A stretch of DNA of 64,000 nt. Origin: JACCXE01 sp963718605. Its GTDB lineage: Bacteria; Actinomycetota; Acidimicrobiia; Acidimicrobiales; JACCXE01. The notes under the pieces are model-generated. The model saw only the letters and a program-made list of their open reading frames with translations, did no database searches and was not told the origin of the DNA. A program made the position numbers and the translations under genes. Positions 28,173 to 35,941 of this stretch are shown piece by piece (positions within the stretch are counted from its first letter, which is position 1; every line of letters begins with the position of its first letter). The stretch is from NCBI GenBank assembly GCA_963718605.1, contig OY970363.1:1922001-1986000 (forward strand), read 5' to 3'.

Positions 28173-29005
28173 AGGACGCGTACCAAAAGCTCCTGCGCCA
28201 TCGACGCGACGACGAAGCCCTGCTCGTCTCTGATCGTCATGCGCACCTGGCTGCGGCCGCCGAAATTCACGAGCGCGTGCAGGTCGTTGTGCAACCACTG
28301 GTCGACCCGCGGCGGGCGGTGAAACCACACGGCGTGATCAAGGCTGGCGATGCCGTACTCGTCGTTGTCCCAGTTGAGCTTGAGCGGCCGCGCCCCGATA
28401 CCGGTCCAGTCCGAGGCCATGCCGAGGTACGCGGTGTGCACGTGCACGTCGTCGTCGGCCTGCATTGACGGCATCCGGAACCATTTCCGATCGGTGGACT
28501 CGTAGGTGCCGTCGTCTCGCTGTTCGGTAGCGCCGAAGTACACCGCGTCGAACCCACCGACGCCGTAGCCGGCCTCGCCGGAGTCGCGCGACGGCAGCGG
28601 CGATGGGTGCGGGAGGTCGTACAGGTAGCCGTCGGTGTCGTCGGTAAACGACGCGATCGCCTCGAACACCGCCTTGCCGCGCTGCGACGCCGTAAGCCTT
28701 CGCGTTGAGAACGCTTTGCCGTCGCGCACCGGCTCGACCTCGTACATGATGGGCGTGCCGCCGCCAGTCGGCCGCAGGAAGTAGCCGTGCAACGAGTGCA
28801 GCCGCCGGCCGGCCGGAGCGTCGCGTGTGAACGCGGTGATGGACTGGCCGATGATGCAGCCGCCGAACATCACGTCGTGCCAGTGATCGGGAACGTCACC
28901 GATCCACGTGTTGGGCGACTCGCCCGGGTGGACGCCGGTGAGGAACGCACGCATGTCCGCGCGTTCGGCCTCGACGTCGAATCCTTCTTCCCAATGCTCC
29001 GACAT
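28169..29005 (-). CDS. Acyl-CoA thioesterase, TesB-like double hotdog
   Basis: The 278-aa protein has two hotdog units. The first contains DVMFGGCIIGQSITAF and LHSLHGYFLRPTGGG; the second contains SLDHAVWFHRPPRVDQWLHN, which supplies the Asp of the TesB catalytic network. This fits acyl-CoA thioesterase II, releasing free acids from acyl-CoA. Start ATG 29005. Its neighbours give no pathway clue. Confidence 0.88.
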   Translation of the reverse strand: MSEHWEEGFDVEAERADMRAFLTGVHPGESPNTWIGDVPDHWHDVMFGGCIIGQSITAFTRDAPAGRRLHSLHGYFLRPTGGGTPIMYEVEPVRDGKAFSTRRLTASQRGKAVFEAIASFTDDTDGYLYDLPHPSPLPSRDSGEAGYGVGGFDAVYFGATEQRDDGTYESTDRKWFRMPSMQADDDVHVHTAYLGMASDWTGIGARPLKLNWDNDEYGIASLDHAVWFHRPPRVDQWLHNDLHALVNFGGRSQVRMTIRDEQGFVVASMAQELLVRVL

Positions 29006-29039
29006 TGCGCCGGACGCTACCGACGCCGCCGCAGCTGGG

Positions 29040-30434
29040 CTACGGAGTTTTGATCGACTTCACCGCAGGCCCTTGCAACACCTCGCCCTTGTCGTCGAAG
29101 CGCGAGCCGTGACACGGGCAGTCCCACGTGTTGAGCGCCTCGTCCTTTCGCAGCACGCAACCCTGATGGGAGCAGCGCGGCTCGGGCCGGCGCACGAGGC
29201 GGTCACCGATGAGGTGCTGCACCGCGGTCACGCCGGCGTGCATGAATTCGCTGTTCACCGTTGACCGGATGCGGGTCGAGTCGAACGTTGTGGCCCACGG
29301 CGCGGCGTCCTTCTCGTTGATCGCATCGCAGATGAGGCGCGCCGCTACGTATCCGTTCGTCATGCCCCACTTCCCGAAGGCCGTGGCCACCCAACGCCGC
29401 CGTGCGCTCGGTGAGGATCGTCCGATGAACGGCACGTGGTCGGTCGCCACGAGATCGTGGGTGGCCCAGCGGTGCACGACCTCGATCGGGCCAATGTGCG
29501 TCATGGCCCACTGCTCGAGCGCCGTCCACCGGTCCTGGGTGGCCGTGTCGCCCACGTGATGCCCGTTGCCCCCGACGATCAGGAAGCGTTCGCCGTCGAC
29601 GGTCGCAGGCCGCAACGAGATCGTGAAGTCGTCCGCCGACAGATACATGGCGTCGGGCATGTCGCCCTTTGTGCGTACTGCGAGTGCGTAGGACTGCTTC
29701 GGGATGCAGCGGTTGGCCAGCAGCATGGGATCGACGATCGGCGACTGGGTCGCGATCACTACGTGCTCGGCGCGAATCTCCTGTCCGTGCTCGGTAGTGA
29801 CGGTGCAACCGTCCTTCGTCTCGTGCACTGAGCGAACCGTCGTGTGTTCGTACACGTGCCCGGGGCCGAGGCCCGCGGCCAGCGCCGTGCACAGCGACGA
29901 CGGATTGATGTGGAACTGGTTTTCGAGCGAGACCGCGCCCGCCGTATCGAAGCCCACGTCGAGTCCGGCCATCCACGTGACCGGCAGCCCGGCGGCCAGC
30001 GCCGCGTTGTGTTCGGTGGTCACGCGCGGTTCGGCTGGCTGCTCGAGCGCGAACGTCACCGCGGTCGCGGCGGTCATCGCACAGTCGATGGACTGTGTGT
30101 CAATCAGCCGGCGGAGGCCGTCGACCGCGTCGAGCTGTGCCGCGGCATACAGCGCGGCCGCTTCCGCGCCGCGCGCCTGGGTGATGCTCGACAGCGTTGT
30201 GCCTTGCAACGCGCTGACCTTGGCGGTGGTGTTGCGTGTCGCGACGCCACCCACGACGTCCCGATCGATTACGAGCACGTCGTGGCCGCTTTCGTGCAGC
30301 AGCGTGGCCGTCAGCAGGCCTGCGATACCAGCGCCGATTACGACGACGTCAGCGGCGCGGCTGTCGGTGAGCGGTGAATACTTCGGGCCGAGCTGCTGGG
30401 ACCACAACGAGGACGTGAGCACAGGAGAACCCAT
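29040..30434 (-). CDS. FAD-dependent oxidoreductase with C-terminal Rieske [2Fe-2S] domain
   Basis: Residues 28-400 form a DAO-type FAD oxidoreductase (VVVIGAGIAGLLTATLL; later GGNGHHVGD and GKWGMTNGYVA). The last 45 residues form a Rieske centre: C421-x-H423 and C439-P-C-H442 (TWDCPCHGSRF). Such DAO-Rieske fusions are known in Bacteria, but substrates are mostly unknown. The order matches the family, so this is not an artefact of a frame change. It lies next to and parallel with a Crp regulator gene, which might control it. Confidence 0.88.
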   Translation of the reverse strand: MGSPVLTSSLWSQQLGPKYSPLTDSRAADVVVIGAGIAGLLTATLLHESGHDVLVIDRDVVGGVATRNTTAKVSALQGTTLSSITQARGAEAAALYAAAQLDAVDGLRRLIDTQSIDCAMTAATAVTFALEQPAEPRVTTEHNAALAAGLPVTWMAGLDVGFDTAGAVSLENQFHINPSSLCTALAAGLGPGHVYEHTTVRSVHETKDGCTVTTEHGQEIRAEHVVIATQSPIVDPMLLANRCIPKQSYALAVRTKGDMPDAMYLSADDFTISLRPATVDGERFLIVGGNGHHVGDTATQDRWTALEQWAMTHIGPIEVVHRWATHDLVATDHVPFIGRSSPSARRRWVATAFGKWGMTNGYVAARLICDAINEKDAAPWATTFDSTRIRSTVNSEFMHAGVTAVQHLIGDRLVRRPEPRCSHQGCVLRKDEALNTWDCPCHGSRFDDKGEVLQGPAVKSIKTP

Positions 30435-30465
30435 CGGGAGTACTTACCCCCGCCAGGTTCGTCCC

Positions 30466-31125
30466 TTACATCGCGCGCTGGGCGAGCTGGGGGCGATCGA
30501 TGATGCGGTAGCGCCGGTCGGCCTGGTCGAGCCAGCCCAGCCGAATGAACGCGGACAACGCCTTGTTGACGCGCTCGCGCGAGGCGCCCACCATGCCGGC
30601 CAATTCTTCCTGGGTGACGGGAAGGATGAACTCTTCGGCGTCGCCGGCGAGTTCGAGCAGGCGCTTGGCCGTACGCCCGGTGACGTCGAGGAACATCGAG
30701 TCGGCGAGCGCCGAGTCGGTCTGCCGCAAGCGGTTGGACAGCAGTTCGACGACGCCCCACAGGAGGGCAGGCGCGTTCTCGAGCACGTCGCGCACCGAGT
30801 GATAAGGGACGATGACCATCTCGGTTGGCTCGAGCGAGCGCGCTTCGGCCGTGCGGGGTTGTCCGTCGAACAACGGCATCTCGCCGAAGAGGTCGCCCTC
30901 TTCCATTAGGGCGACGACCGACTCGCGTCCGTCGTAGGCGCGCTTGGCGATCGCGATGCGACCCTCGCGCACGACGTACAAACGATCGGCGGTCGCGCCT
31001 TCGGTGAAAATGATCTCGTTGCGCCCGTACCGGATCGGAATTGAGTGCGCGGCAAGGTCGTTCAAAGACGTTTCGTCAAAGAAACGAAACAGTTCGGCTC
31101 GCCCCAGCAGGGAAACAGTGTCCAT
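30466..31125 (-). CDS. Crp/Fnr family transcriptional regulator
   Basis: The cyclic-nucleotide-binding domain fills residues about 10-125 (FTEGATADRLYVVREGRIAI, GDLFGEMPLFDGQPRTAEA, the phosphate-binding cassette region). The winged helix follows with TQEELAGMVGASRERVNKAL as recognition helix. No N-terminal cysteine cluster is present, so an Fnr-type iron-sulfur sensor is unlikely. It is divergent from carD. Confidence 0.9.
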   Translation of the reverse strand: MDTVSLLGRAELFRFFDETSLNDLAAHSIPIRYGRNEIIFTEGATADRLYVVREGRIAIAKRAYDGRESVVALMEEGDLFGEMPLFDGQPRTAEARSLEPTEMVIVPYHSVRDVLENAPALLWGVVELLSNRLRQTDSALADSMFLDVTGRTAKRLLELAGDAEEFILPVTQEELAGMVGASRERVNKALSAFIRLGWLDQADRRYRIIDRPQLAQRAM

Positions 31126-31228
31126 TGCTGGAACGCAGGTTACAGATATGCGAGGCGCGGTTGGTTGTCAGCCGCAAAAACCGGTACCCTCGGTCGGCGC
31201 CCCGGTTGTACGAGTCCTTGGGAGAGGC

Positions 31229-31711
31229 ATGCCTAGCTTCGATGTTGGAGACAAAGTTGTTTACCCGCACCACGGTGCAGCGGTAATCGAGAAGCGCGAG
31301 AAGCGAGAGGCGTTCGGCGAAAAGCGTGAGTATCTAGTTCTGAAGGTCGCGTACGGCGATTTGACGCTTATGGTCCCCGCCGACAACACCGACGAGGTGG
31401 GCCTCCGCGAAGTGATCAACGACGAAGAGGTCGAAGAGGTGTTTGCCGTCCTTCGCAAGAAGGAAGCGCGCATGCCGACGAACTGGTCGCGTCGCTACAA
31501 GAACCACGTCGAAAAGCTGAAGTCCGGCGACATCTACCAGGTGGCCGAAGTCGTTCGGAACCTGTCGATCCGCGACAAGGACAAGGGTTTGTCGGCGGGC
31601 GAGAAGCGGATGCTGCAGAAGGCGCGCCAGATCCTCGTGTCCGAGCTCACCTTCGCGATCGGCGTGTCCGAAGAAGAGGCCGAGGAGCGCCTCGACTCCG
31701 AACTGCCCTAA
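31229..31711 (+). CDS. carD: CarD family RNA polymerase-binding transcription regulator
   Basis: CarD stabilises open promoter complexes, especially at rRNA promoters. The 160-aa protein has the N-terminal RNAP-interaction domain (SFDVGDKVVYPHHGAAVIEK) and the C-terminal DNA-binding helices (WSRRYKNHVEKLKSGDIYQV, then LSAGEKRMLQKARQILVSEL). ATG 31229 has a good GGGAGAGG 3-10 nt upstream. It starts a run carD-ispD-ispF-rlmB found in many Actinobacteria. Confidence 0.95.
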   Translation: MPSFDVGDKVVYPHHGAAVIEKREKREAFGEKREYLVLKVAYGDLTLMVPADNTDEVGLREVINDEEVEEVFAVLRKKEARMPTNWSRRYKNHVEKLKSGDIYQVAEVVRNLSIRDKDKGLSAGEKRMLQKARQILVSELTFAIGVSEEEAEERLDSELP

Positions 31712-31718
31712 CTAATAC

Positions 31719-32357
31719 GTGGCCTGGACCATTGTGTGCGCCGGCGGTGCCGGCCATCGCTTTGGCACGGCCAAGCAATACGTAGAGCTCGGCGACCGCC
31801 GGCTCATCGATCACGCCGTCGCTAACGCCCTCGAGGCGAGCGACGGCGTTGTCGTTTGTGTGCCCGCCGCTGACGTCGCTGAACTCGCGGCGTCCTTCGC
31901 CGACCCGAGCGTCCAGGTGATCGCCGGTGGGGTGCTGCGCAGCGACTCGGTGCGCTGCGGCCTCGCCGCCGTGCCCGCCGACGTGGACGTGATCGTGGTG
32001 CACGACGCGGCCCGCCCGCTGGCGCCGCCCGCGCTGTTTGATGCGGTCATCGCGGCGGTGCATGACGGCGCCGATGCGGCGGTGCCTGGCCTTCCGGTCC
32101 CCGACACCGTCAAGCGGGTCAACGGCGACGTGGTGATGGAGACGCTGGATCGCAGCGAATTGGTGTTGGTGCAAACGCCGCAAGCCTTCCGGGCCGAAAC
32201 GCTGCGCGCGGCGCACGTCGGCGCGCCCGACGCCACTGACGACGCCGCCCTCGTGGAACAGCGCGGTGGCAAGGTCGTGGTCGTGGCCGGCAATCCGGCT
32301 GCGAACAAGGTCACGGCACCGGACGATCTAGTGGCCATGCAACGCTGGTTGCTGTGA
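31719..32357 (+). CDS. ispD: 2-C-methyl-D-erythritol 4-phosphate cytidylyltransferase
   Basis: MEP-pathway enzyme using CTP. The glycine-rich CTP loop is shortened to VCAGGAGHRFGTAKQY at the N-terminus; VIVVHDAARPL and ALVEQRGGKV are family blocks. The 212-aa length is slightly short. It starts GTG 31719, 7 nt after carD, and overlaps ispF by 4 bp. Confidence 0.92.
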   Translation: MAWTIVCAGGAGHRFGTAKQYVELGDRRLIDHAVANALEASDGVVVCVPAADVAELAASFADPSVQVIAGGVLRSDSVRCGLAAVPADVDVIVVHDAARPLAPPALFDAVIAAVHDGADAAVPGLPVPDTVKRVNGDVVMETLDRSELVLVQTPQAFRAETLRAAHVGAPDATDDAALVEQRGGKVVVVAGNPAANKVTAPDDLVAMQRWLL

Positions 32358-32839
32358 CAGCCATTCCGCGCGTGGGCCTTGGCTACGACGTGCATCCGTT
32401 TAGCGACGACCCGACGCGGCCGTTCGTGCTCGGCGGCGTCACGTTCGAGGGCGAGCGGGGCCTCACGGGCCACAGCGACGCCGACGCCGCCGCCCACGCG
32501 GTGGCCGACGCGCTGCTGGGCGCGGCGGGGCTCGGCGACATCGGGCAGCACTTTCCCGACACCGACCCGCAGTGGAAAGGCGCCGACTCGCTCATGCTTT
32601 TGCGCGAGATCGCCATGCGGGTGCGCGCCGAGGGTTTCGAGATCGGCAACGTCGACTGCACCGTGGTCACCGAAGAGCCGAAGCTCTCGCCGATGCGCGA
32701 CCAGATGCAACGAAACCTCACCGACGCCATCGACGCACCCGTCACCGTGAAAGCCACCCGCCCCGAGGGGCTGGGCCCGCTCGGCCGCCGCGAAGGTCTG
32801 GCCTGTTTGGCCGTCGCAATCGTGATGCCGGCGAACTAG
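32354..32839 (+). CDS. ispF: 2-C-methyl-D-erythritol 2,4-cyclodiphosphate synthase
   Basis: MEP-pathway enzyme forming the cyclodiphosphate with loss of CMP. VGLGYDVHPF supplies the zinc-binding Asp and His; LTGHSDADAAAHAVADALLG supplies the third ligand, and DIGQHFPDTDP and VKATRPEGLG are also conserved. 161 aa, GTG start inside the ispD stop (GTGA). Confidence 0.95.
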   Translation: MTAIPRVGLGYDVHPFSDDPTRPFVLGGVTFEGERGLTGHSDADAAAHAVADALLGAAGLGDIGQHFPDTDPQWKGADSLMLLREIAMRVRAEGFEIGNVDCTVVTEEPKLSPMRDQMQRNLTDAIDAPVTVKATRPEGLGPLGRREGLACLAVAIVMPAN

Positions 32840-33708
32840 TGCCGCGTCCTCGTCCTCGCTCGGGGCCCGGGCCGCGCCGCAGCGGCGGCGGTGGCGCCGG
32901 GCGACGCGATCCCGAACGCGACGCCGGGTCGCGGCCTCGCGTCGTTGAACGCGGCCTCGGCGGCCAGATCGTCGCGGGCCGCAACTCCGTCCGTGAACTG
33001 CTCGCCGCCGGTCGCCGACCCGTCCGTGAGGTCTTTTTCGCCGAAGGCATCGACCCGGCGCCCGTCCTCGAAGAGATCGCGTCGCTGGCCGCCCGGGCCG
33101 GCGTGCCGATCCGTACGGTCCCCCGTTCCAAGATCGACCATCTGGCCGAGACCGAGGCGCCACAGGGAGTGGTCGCCCGCGCCGCGCCGCTGCCCGAGGC
33201 CGACCTCGCCGACCTCGCTACGAGTCGCCCCGAACAGCCGCCGCCCTTTCTCGTCGCCCTCGACGGCGTGACCGACCCGCACAACCTCGGCGCCATCATC
33301 CGCTCGGCCGAGTCCGCTGGGGCGACCGGAGTGGTGTTGACACGTCATCGCGCCGCGCACGTCACGCCGACGGTCACCAAAGCCGCGGCCGGCGCCATAG
33401 AGCACCTGGCCATCGCCGTGGTGCCCGGGCTGCCGGCCGCGTTGCAGGAATTGCAAAGTCGCGGCGTGTGGACTGTGGGCCTATCCGGCGAAGCGCCACA
33501 GACAGTGTTCGACCTACCGGTAGCGGACGGCCCGGTTTGTCTCGTTTTGGGGGCAGAGGGCACCGGATTGTCCAGATTGGTACGGCAACGGTGCGAAATC
33601 GTCGTGAGTATCCCCAGGCTGGGCCGTACAGAGTCACTCAACGTGGCCGCCGCCGCCGCTGTGAGTTGTTTTGCGATCGCGCACCGCAGGATGACCGGTT
33701 TGCCTTGA
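32839..33708 (+). CDS. rlmB: 23S rRNA (guanosine-2'-O-)-methyltransferase, TrmH/RlmB type
   Basis: SPOUT methyltransferase of 289 aa. A basic Pro/Gly/Arg-rich tail of about 45 residues precedes the substrate-binding domain (IVAGRNSVRELLAAGRRPVR). The knot has LDGVTDPHNLGAIIRSAESAG (motif 1), VLGAEGTGLSRLVRQRCE (motif 2) and IPRLGRTESLNVAAAAAV (motif 3). GTG 32839 overlaps the ispF TAG. Confidence 0.92.
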   Translation: MPRPRPRSGPGPRRSGGGGAGRRDPERDAGSRPRVVERGLGGQIVAGRNSVRELLAAGRRPVREVFFAEGIDPAPVLEEIASLAARAGVPIRTVPRSKIDHLAETEAPQGVVARAAPLPEADLADLATSRPEQPPPFLVALDGVTDPHNLGAIIRSAESAGATGVVLTRHRAAHVTPTVTKAAAGAIEHLAIAVVPGLPAALQELQSRGVWTVGLSGEAPQTVFDLPVADGPVCLVLGAEGTGLSRLVRQRCEIVVSIPRLGRTESLNVAAAAAVSCFAIAHRRMTGLP

Positions 33709-33757
33709 TATGCCGGGATCTAGAACAAATTCCTCTCAACGAACACCCTCCGCGGCA

Positions 33758-33786
33758 TTGACATATTTGTATTAGGTCGGTACAAC
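33758..33786 (+). promoter_or_regulatory. Sigma-A-like promoter of the SigH-type sigma gene
   Basis: TTGACA (33758-33763) is a perfect -35 box, followed by exactly 17 nt and TACAAC (33781-33786), a 4/6 match to TATAAT. The region is AT-richer than its surroundings. It would give a leader of roughly 50-55 nt before the ATG at 33846. Confidence 0.7.
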
Positions 33787-33845
33787 GACCTGTGCGACGT
33801 CCTTGGCAGGGGAGCGGACGTCGCGTCCGAGCGGTGGCGATCCAA

Positions 33846-34526
33846 ATGGAGATGGACTTGATACAGGTAGAAGCTCCCCTTCTTGAGCAGACCGACGATG
33901 CCCTCGTCGCCCGGTTCCAGGCCGGCGACATGCAGGCGCTCGACGTGATCCTCACCCGGTACCGGCGCTTCGCCCGGGCCAAGGTGCGCAACTACTTCCT
34001 CGTCGGCGCAGACGCCGACGACCTCGAGCAGGAAGGCCTCATCGGCCTTTACAAGGCTGCTCGTGACTACCGGGCTGACCGTTCGGCCAGCTTCCCGGTG
34101 TTTGCTGACCTCTGCATCACCCGCCAAATCATCACTGCGGTCAAAGCGGCGACTCGCCAGAAGCACCAGCCGCTCAATGCATACGTCTCGATCTCGACCG
34201 CTCCTTCGGGGTCAGACGATGCGCCCGACCCGGCGGACGAACTGCTGCGCGATCACGCCGTGACTGACCCTGCAGACACCGTGGTGGACGGGGACCGCCT
34301 CGATTGGATGCAGACGGCGATCGCACAGCTGCTCTCGTCTCTTGAGATCGACGTGCTTCGCCTCTACGTCGAAGGCGCGAGTTATGCAGAGATCAGCAAG
34401 TCCCTGAACCGCCACACCAAGGCCGTTGACAACGCGATCCAGCGCATCAAGCGCAAGGTCGAAGGCGTGCTCGCTCAGCGAGCTTCGCTCGACCTCACCG
34501 CCGAAGCCTCTTTGCTCGCTTCGTAG
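33846..34526 (+). CDS. RNA polymerase sigma factor, SigH (sporulation sigma-H) type
   Basis: The 226-aa protein has region 2 (LVARFQAGDMQALDVILTRY, then DADDLEQEGLIGLYKAARDY and FPVFADLCITRQIITAVK) and a region 4 in the last 60 residues (LRLYVEGASYAEISKSLNRH). This layout is that of Spo0H/SigH-like factors, not ECF factors; nothing shows that the organism sporulates. ATG 33846 is chosen because the promoter at 33758-33786 fits it and it begins conserved sequence. tRNA-Thr follows after 33 nt. Confidence 0.88.
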   Translation: MEMDLIQVEAPLLEQTDDALVARFQAGDMQALDVILTRYRRFARAKVRNYFLVGADADDLEQEGLIGLYKAARDYRADRSASFPVFADLCITRQIITAVKAATRQKHQPLNAYVSISTAPSGSDDAPDPADELLRDHAVTDPADTVVDGDRLDWMQTAIAQLLSSLEIDVLRLYVEGASYAEISKSLNRHTKAVDNAIQRIKRKVEGVLAQRASLDLTAEASLLAS

Positions 34527-34559
34527 CCACTCTCCGGCGGCGTTACCCTTTCGGCCGCC

Positions 34560-34635
34560 GCCGGTTTAGCTCAGTTGGCAGAGCACCTCTCTTGTAAAGA
34601 GGATGTCGTCAGTTCGATTCTGACAACCGGCTCCA
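34560..34635 (+). tRNA. tRNA-Thr (anticodon UGU)
   Basis: A complete cloverleaf is visible. The acceptor stem is GCCGGTT (34560-34566) with AACCGGC (34625-34631). The D arm is GCTCAGTTGGCAGAGC. The anticodon stem CCTCT/AGAGG encloses CTTGTAA with anticodon TGT. The T arm is GTCAGTTCGATTCTGAC. Discriminator T is followed by an encoded CCA. Confidence 0.97.
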
Positions 34636-34692
34636 ACGCCGCAATCGCGCGCGATCCGTTCCGTGGTCGAGCCGGAGTGTTCGTTTCGTGCG

Positions 34693-34848
34693 CCGGCAAT
34701 CCTGAGCGGTCGCGTTCTGCTCGTTACTTGCCACGGAATCGCGTCATCTGGCACTTTCCGCGCCCGTCCGGCGCGATTCCGTGCCGACTAACCCGCTCAT
34801 ACATGCCGATCACACGCTGCGCGATATCCGGCAATCCCGAGCGGTCGC
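34693..34848. repeat. 21-nt direct repeat pair
   Basis: CCGGCAATCCTGAGCGGTCGC (34693-34713) and its copy (34828-34848) differ at one position (T to C at base 11). The copies are 135 nt apart. Confidence 0.75.
34732..34783. repeat. Perfect 12-bp inverted repeat
   Basis: CACGGAATCGCG (34732-34743) and CGCGATTCCGTG (34772-34783) are exact reverse complements with a 28-nt spacer. It lies between the two direct-repeat copies. Confidence 0.75.
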
Positions 34849-34860
34849 TCGTGTCGCCAC

Positions 34861-34909
34861 CACTTCTGGTCACTTCCTGTCGTCAGGCGACGCGAATTGA
34901 CCAGAAGTC
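34861..34909. repeat. Interspersed hairpin repeat, copy B
   Basis: ACTTCTGGTCA near the left end pairs with the TGACCAGAAGT region at the right end, around a short loop. The right arm GCGACGCGAATTGACCAGAAGT (34887-34908) differs from copy A at a single base. Confidence 0.7.
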
Positions 34910-34933
34910 GAGAGAACTCGCTATGCGACCATC

Positions 34934-34959
34934 AAAAGCGGTTCCGCGGAACCGCTTTT
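34934..34959. terminator. Perfect 26-bp palindrome with flanking A4/T4
   Basis: AAAAGCGGTTCC-GC-GGAACCGCTTTT reads identically on both strands. As RNA it gives a 12-bp stem with the A tract before and U tract after, the form of a bidirectional intrinsic terminator. It lies 300 nt after tRNA-Thr and 200 nt before the DUF3263 gene. Confidence 0.6.
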
Positions 34960-35049
34960 CGTCACGCAGAAGTGCCGATCAGGAGCGGTTCGTTCAGCTG
35001 GAAGCGCGTCAACGTGGGGGTCGGCATCGACTGCCGCTCGATCGTTCCC

Positions 35050-35098
35050 CACTTACGGCAAATGCGTGTCGCTGACCGACATCGAATTGCCAAAAAGG
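35050..35098. repeat. Interspersed hairpin repeat, copy C (divergent)
   Basis: CACTTACGGCAAATGCGTGTCG and the following CGACATCGAATTGCCAAAAAGG can fold back with several mismatches. The left arm is closest to copy A (CACTTATGGCAATTGCGCGTCG). Confidence 0.55.
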
Positions 35099-35165
35099 CG
35101 GGCGCGTGCGCGTGCGATTCGTACGGGTGTTTGCTAATCCCCCCTCGAATTGGCAGGCTGACCGC

Positions 35166-35417
35166 GTGGAGTTGACGTCTGAAGATCGAGCGCTGTTGGC
35201 GTTCGAGTGTGCGTGGTGGACCGAGATCGGTCTCAAAACCGATCGCATCCGCGCCGATCTCGGTATCTCGTCGTCGACTTATTACAAGCGGCTCAACGAA
35301 CTGATCGACAGCCGCGAGGCGCTTGAGTTCGACCCGCTGCTCGTGCGTCGGCTGCGGCGCCGTCGCCACACTGACGACGGGCTGGGCGCGCCGGCCAGCG
35401 GGGGGCCTGACCACTAA
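35166..35417 (+). CDS. DUF3263 domain protein (small HTH-like)
   Basis: The 83-aa protein from GTG 35166 matches the actinobacterial DUF3263 family: ALLAFECAWWTEIGLKTDRI then LGISSSTYYKRLNELIDS and a basic end (RRLRRRRH). The pattern resembles a helix-turn-helix, so a DNA-binding role is likely but unproven. It overlaps the LytR-C gene by one base (TAATG), and such pairs are common in Actinobacteria. Confidence 0.85.
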   Translation: MELTSEDRALLAFECAWWTEIGLKTDRIRADLGISSSTYYKRLNELIDSREALEFDPLLVRRLRRRRHTDDGLGAPASGGPDH

Positions 35418-35941
35418 TGGCACGAGCAGCAGGCGGCACCGTCCACGTCGGAAAAGCCGCGGCGATCATCTTGGCCGGGCTTGTGCTCGGCGTCATCGTG
35501 TTGCGCTCGGACGGCAGCGGCGGAGGTGTGCCCGTCTCGGCCAGCACCGGGTCCGGGTCGGAGATTTCGGTTACGACCACGACGGTCAAGCGGAGCAATA
35601 CGCCGACTACGGCGGCGTTGCGCGACCCGTCCACCGTGAAGGTGATCGCCGTCAACGGCACGAAGACCGCGGGCCAAGGCGCGAAAGCCACCACGAAACT
35701 GCAGGACGCGACGTACAACGCGATCGCTCCGGGCAACGCCACCGCGGCCGTGCGGGCCACGAATCCGGCGACCGTGATCTACGTCGTAACGCCCGGCTAC
35801 GAACGCGAGGCGGCGGCGGTCGCCGCGCTGTTTGGCCTGACCGCGGCGTCGGTGAAACCGCTGCCGACGCCGTCGCCGTCACCCGATATCAAGAACGGCG
35901 TGAACATCGCCGTGCTCATCGGTTCCGGCATCACCCTTTAG
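35417..35941 (+). CDS. Membrane-anchored LytR C-terminal domain protein
   Basis: The 174-aa protein has one membrane helix near residues 11-29 (VGKAAAIILAGLVLGVIVL), a Ser/Thr-rich linker, then a LytR-C domain (VKVIAVNGTKTAGQGAKATT and TVIYVVTPGYEREAAAVAAL). These proteins act in the cell envelope; the exact role is unknown. The stop overlaps the convergent otsB stop by 11 bp. Confidence 0.85.
   Translation: MARAAGGTVHVGKAAAIILAGLVLGVIVLRSDGSGGGVPVSASTGSGSEISVTTTTVKRSNTPTTAALRDPSTVKVIAVNGTKTAGQGAKATTKLQDATYNAIAPGNATAAVRATNPATVIYVVTPGYEREAAAVAALFGLTAASVKPLPTPSPSPDIKNGVNIAVLIGSGITL

Larger units (their letters stand above)
34636..35165. other. Gene-free, repeat-rich stretch after tRNA-Thr
   Basis: I find no convincing coding frame in these 530 bases. 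They hold a 21-nt direct repeat, a 12-nt inverted repeat, a perfect 26-bp palindrome and two copies of the hairpin repeat also seen near 10.7 kb, listed separately. No integrase or transposase is near. Confidence 0.6.

Noticed and set aside
33846..34526. Evidence for sporulation (SigH-type sigma plus SpoIID protein)
   Set aside because: Both families are widespread in non-sporulating Actinobacteria; no other sporulation gene is present.
34560..35165. Integration site of a tRNA-Thr-targeting island
   Set aside because: No integrase, no repeated tRNA 3' end and no phage gene lies in the stretch.
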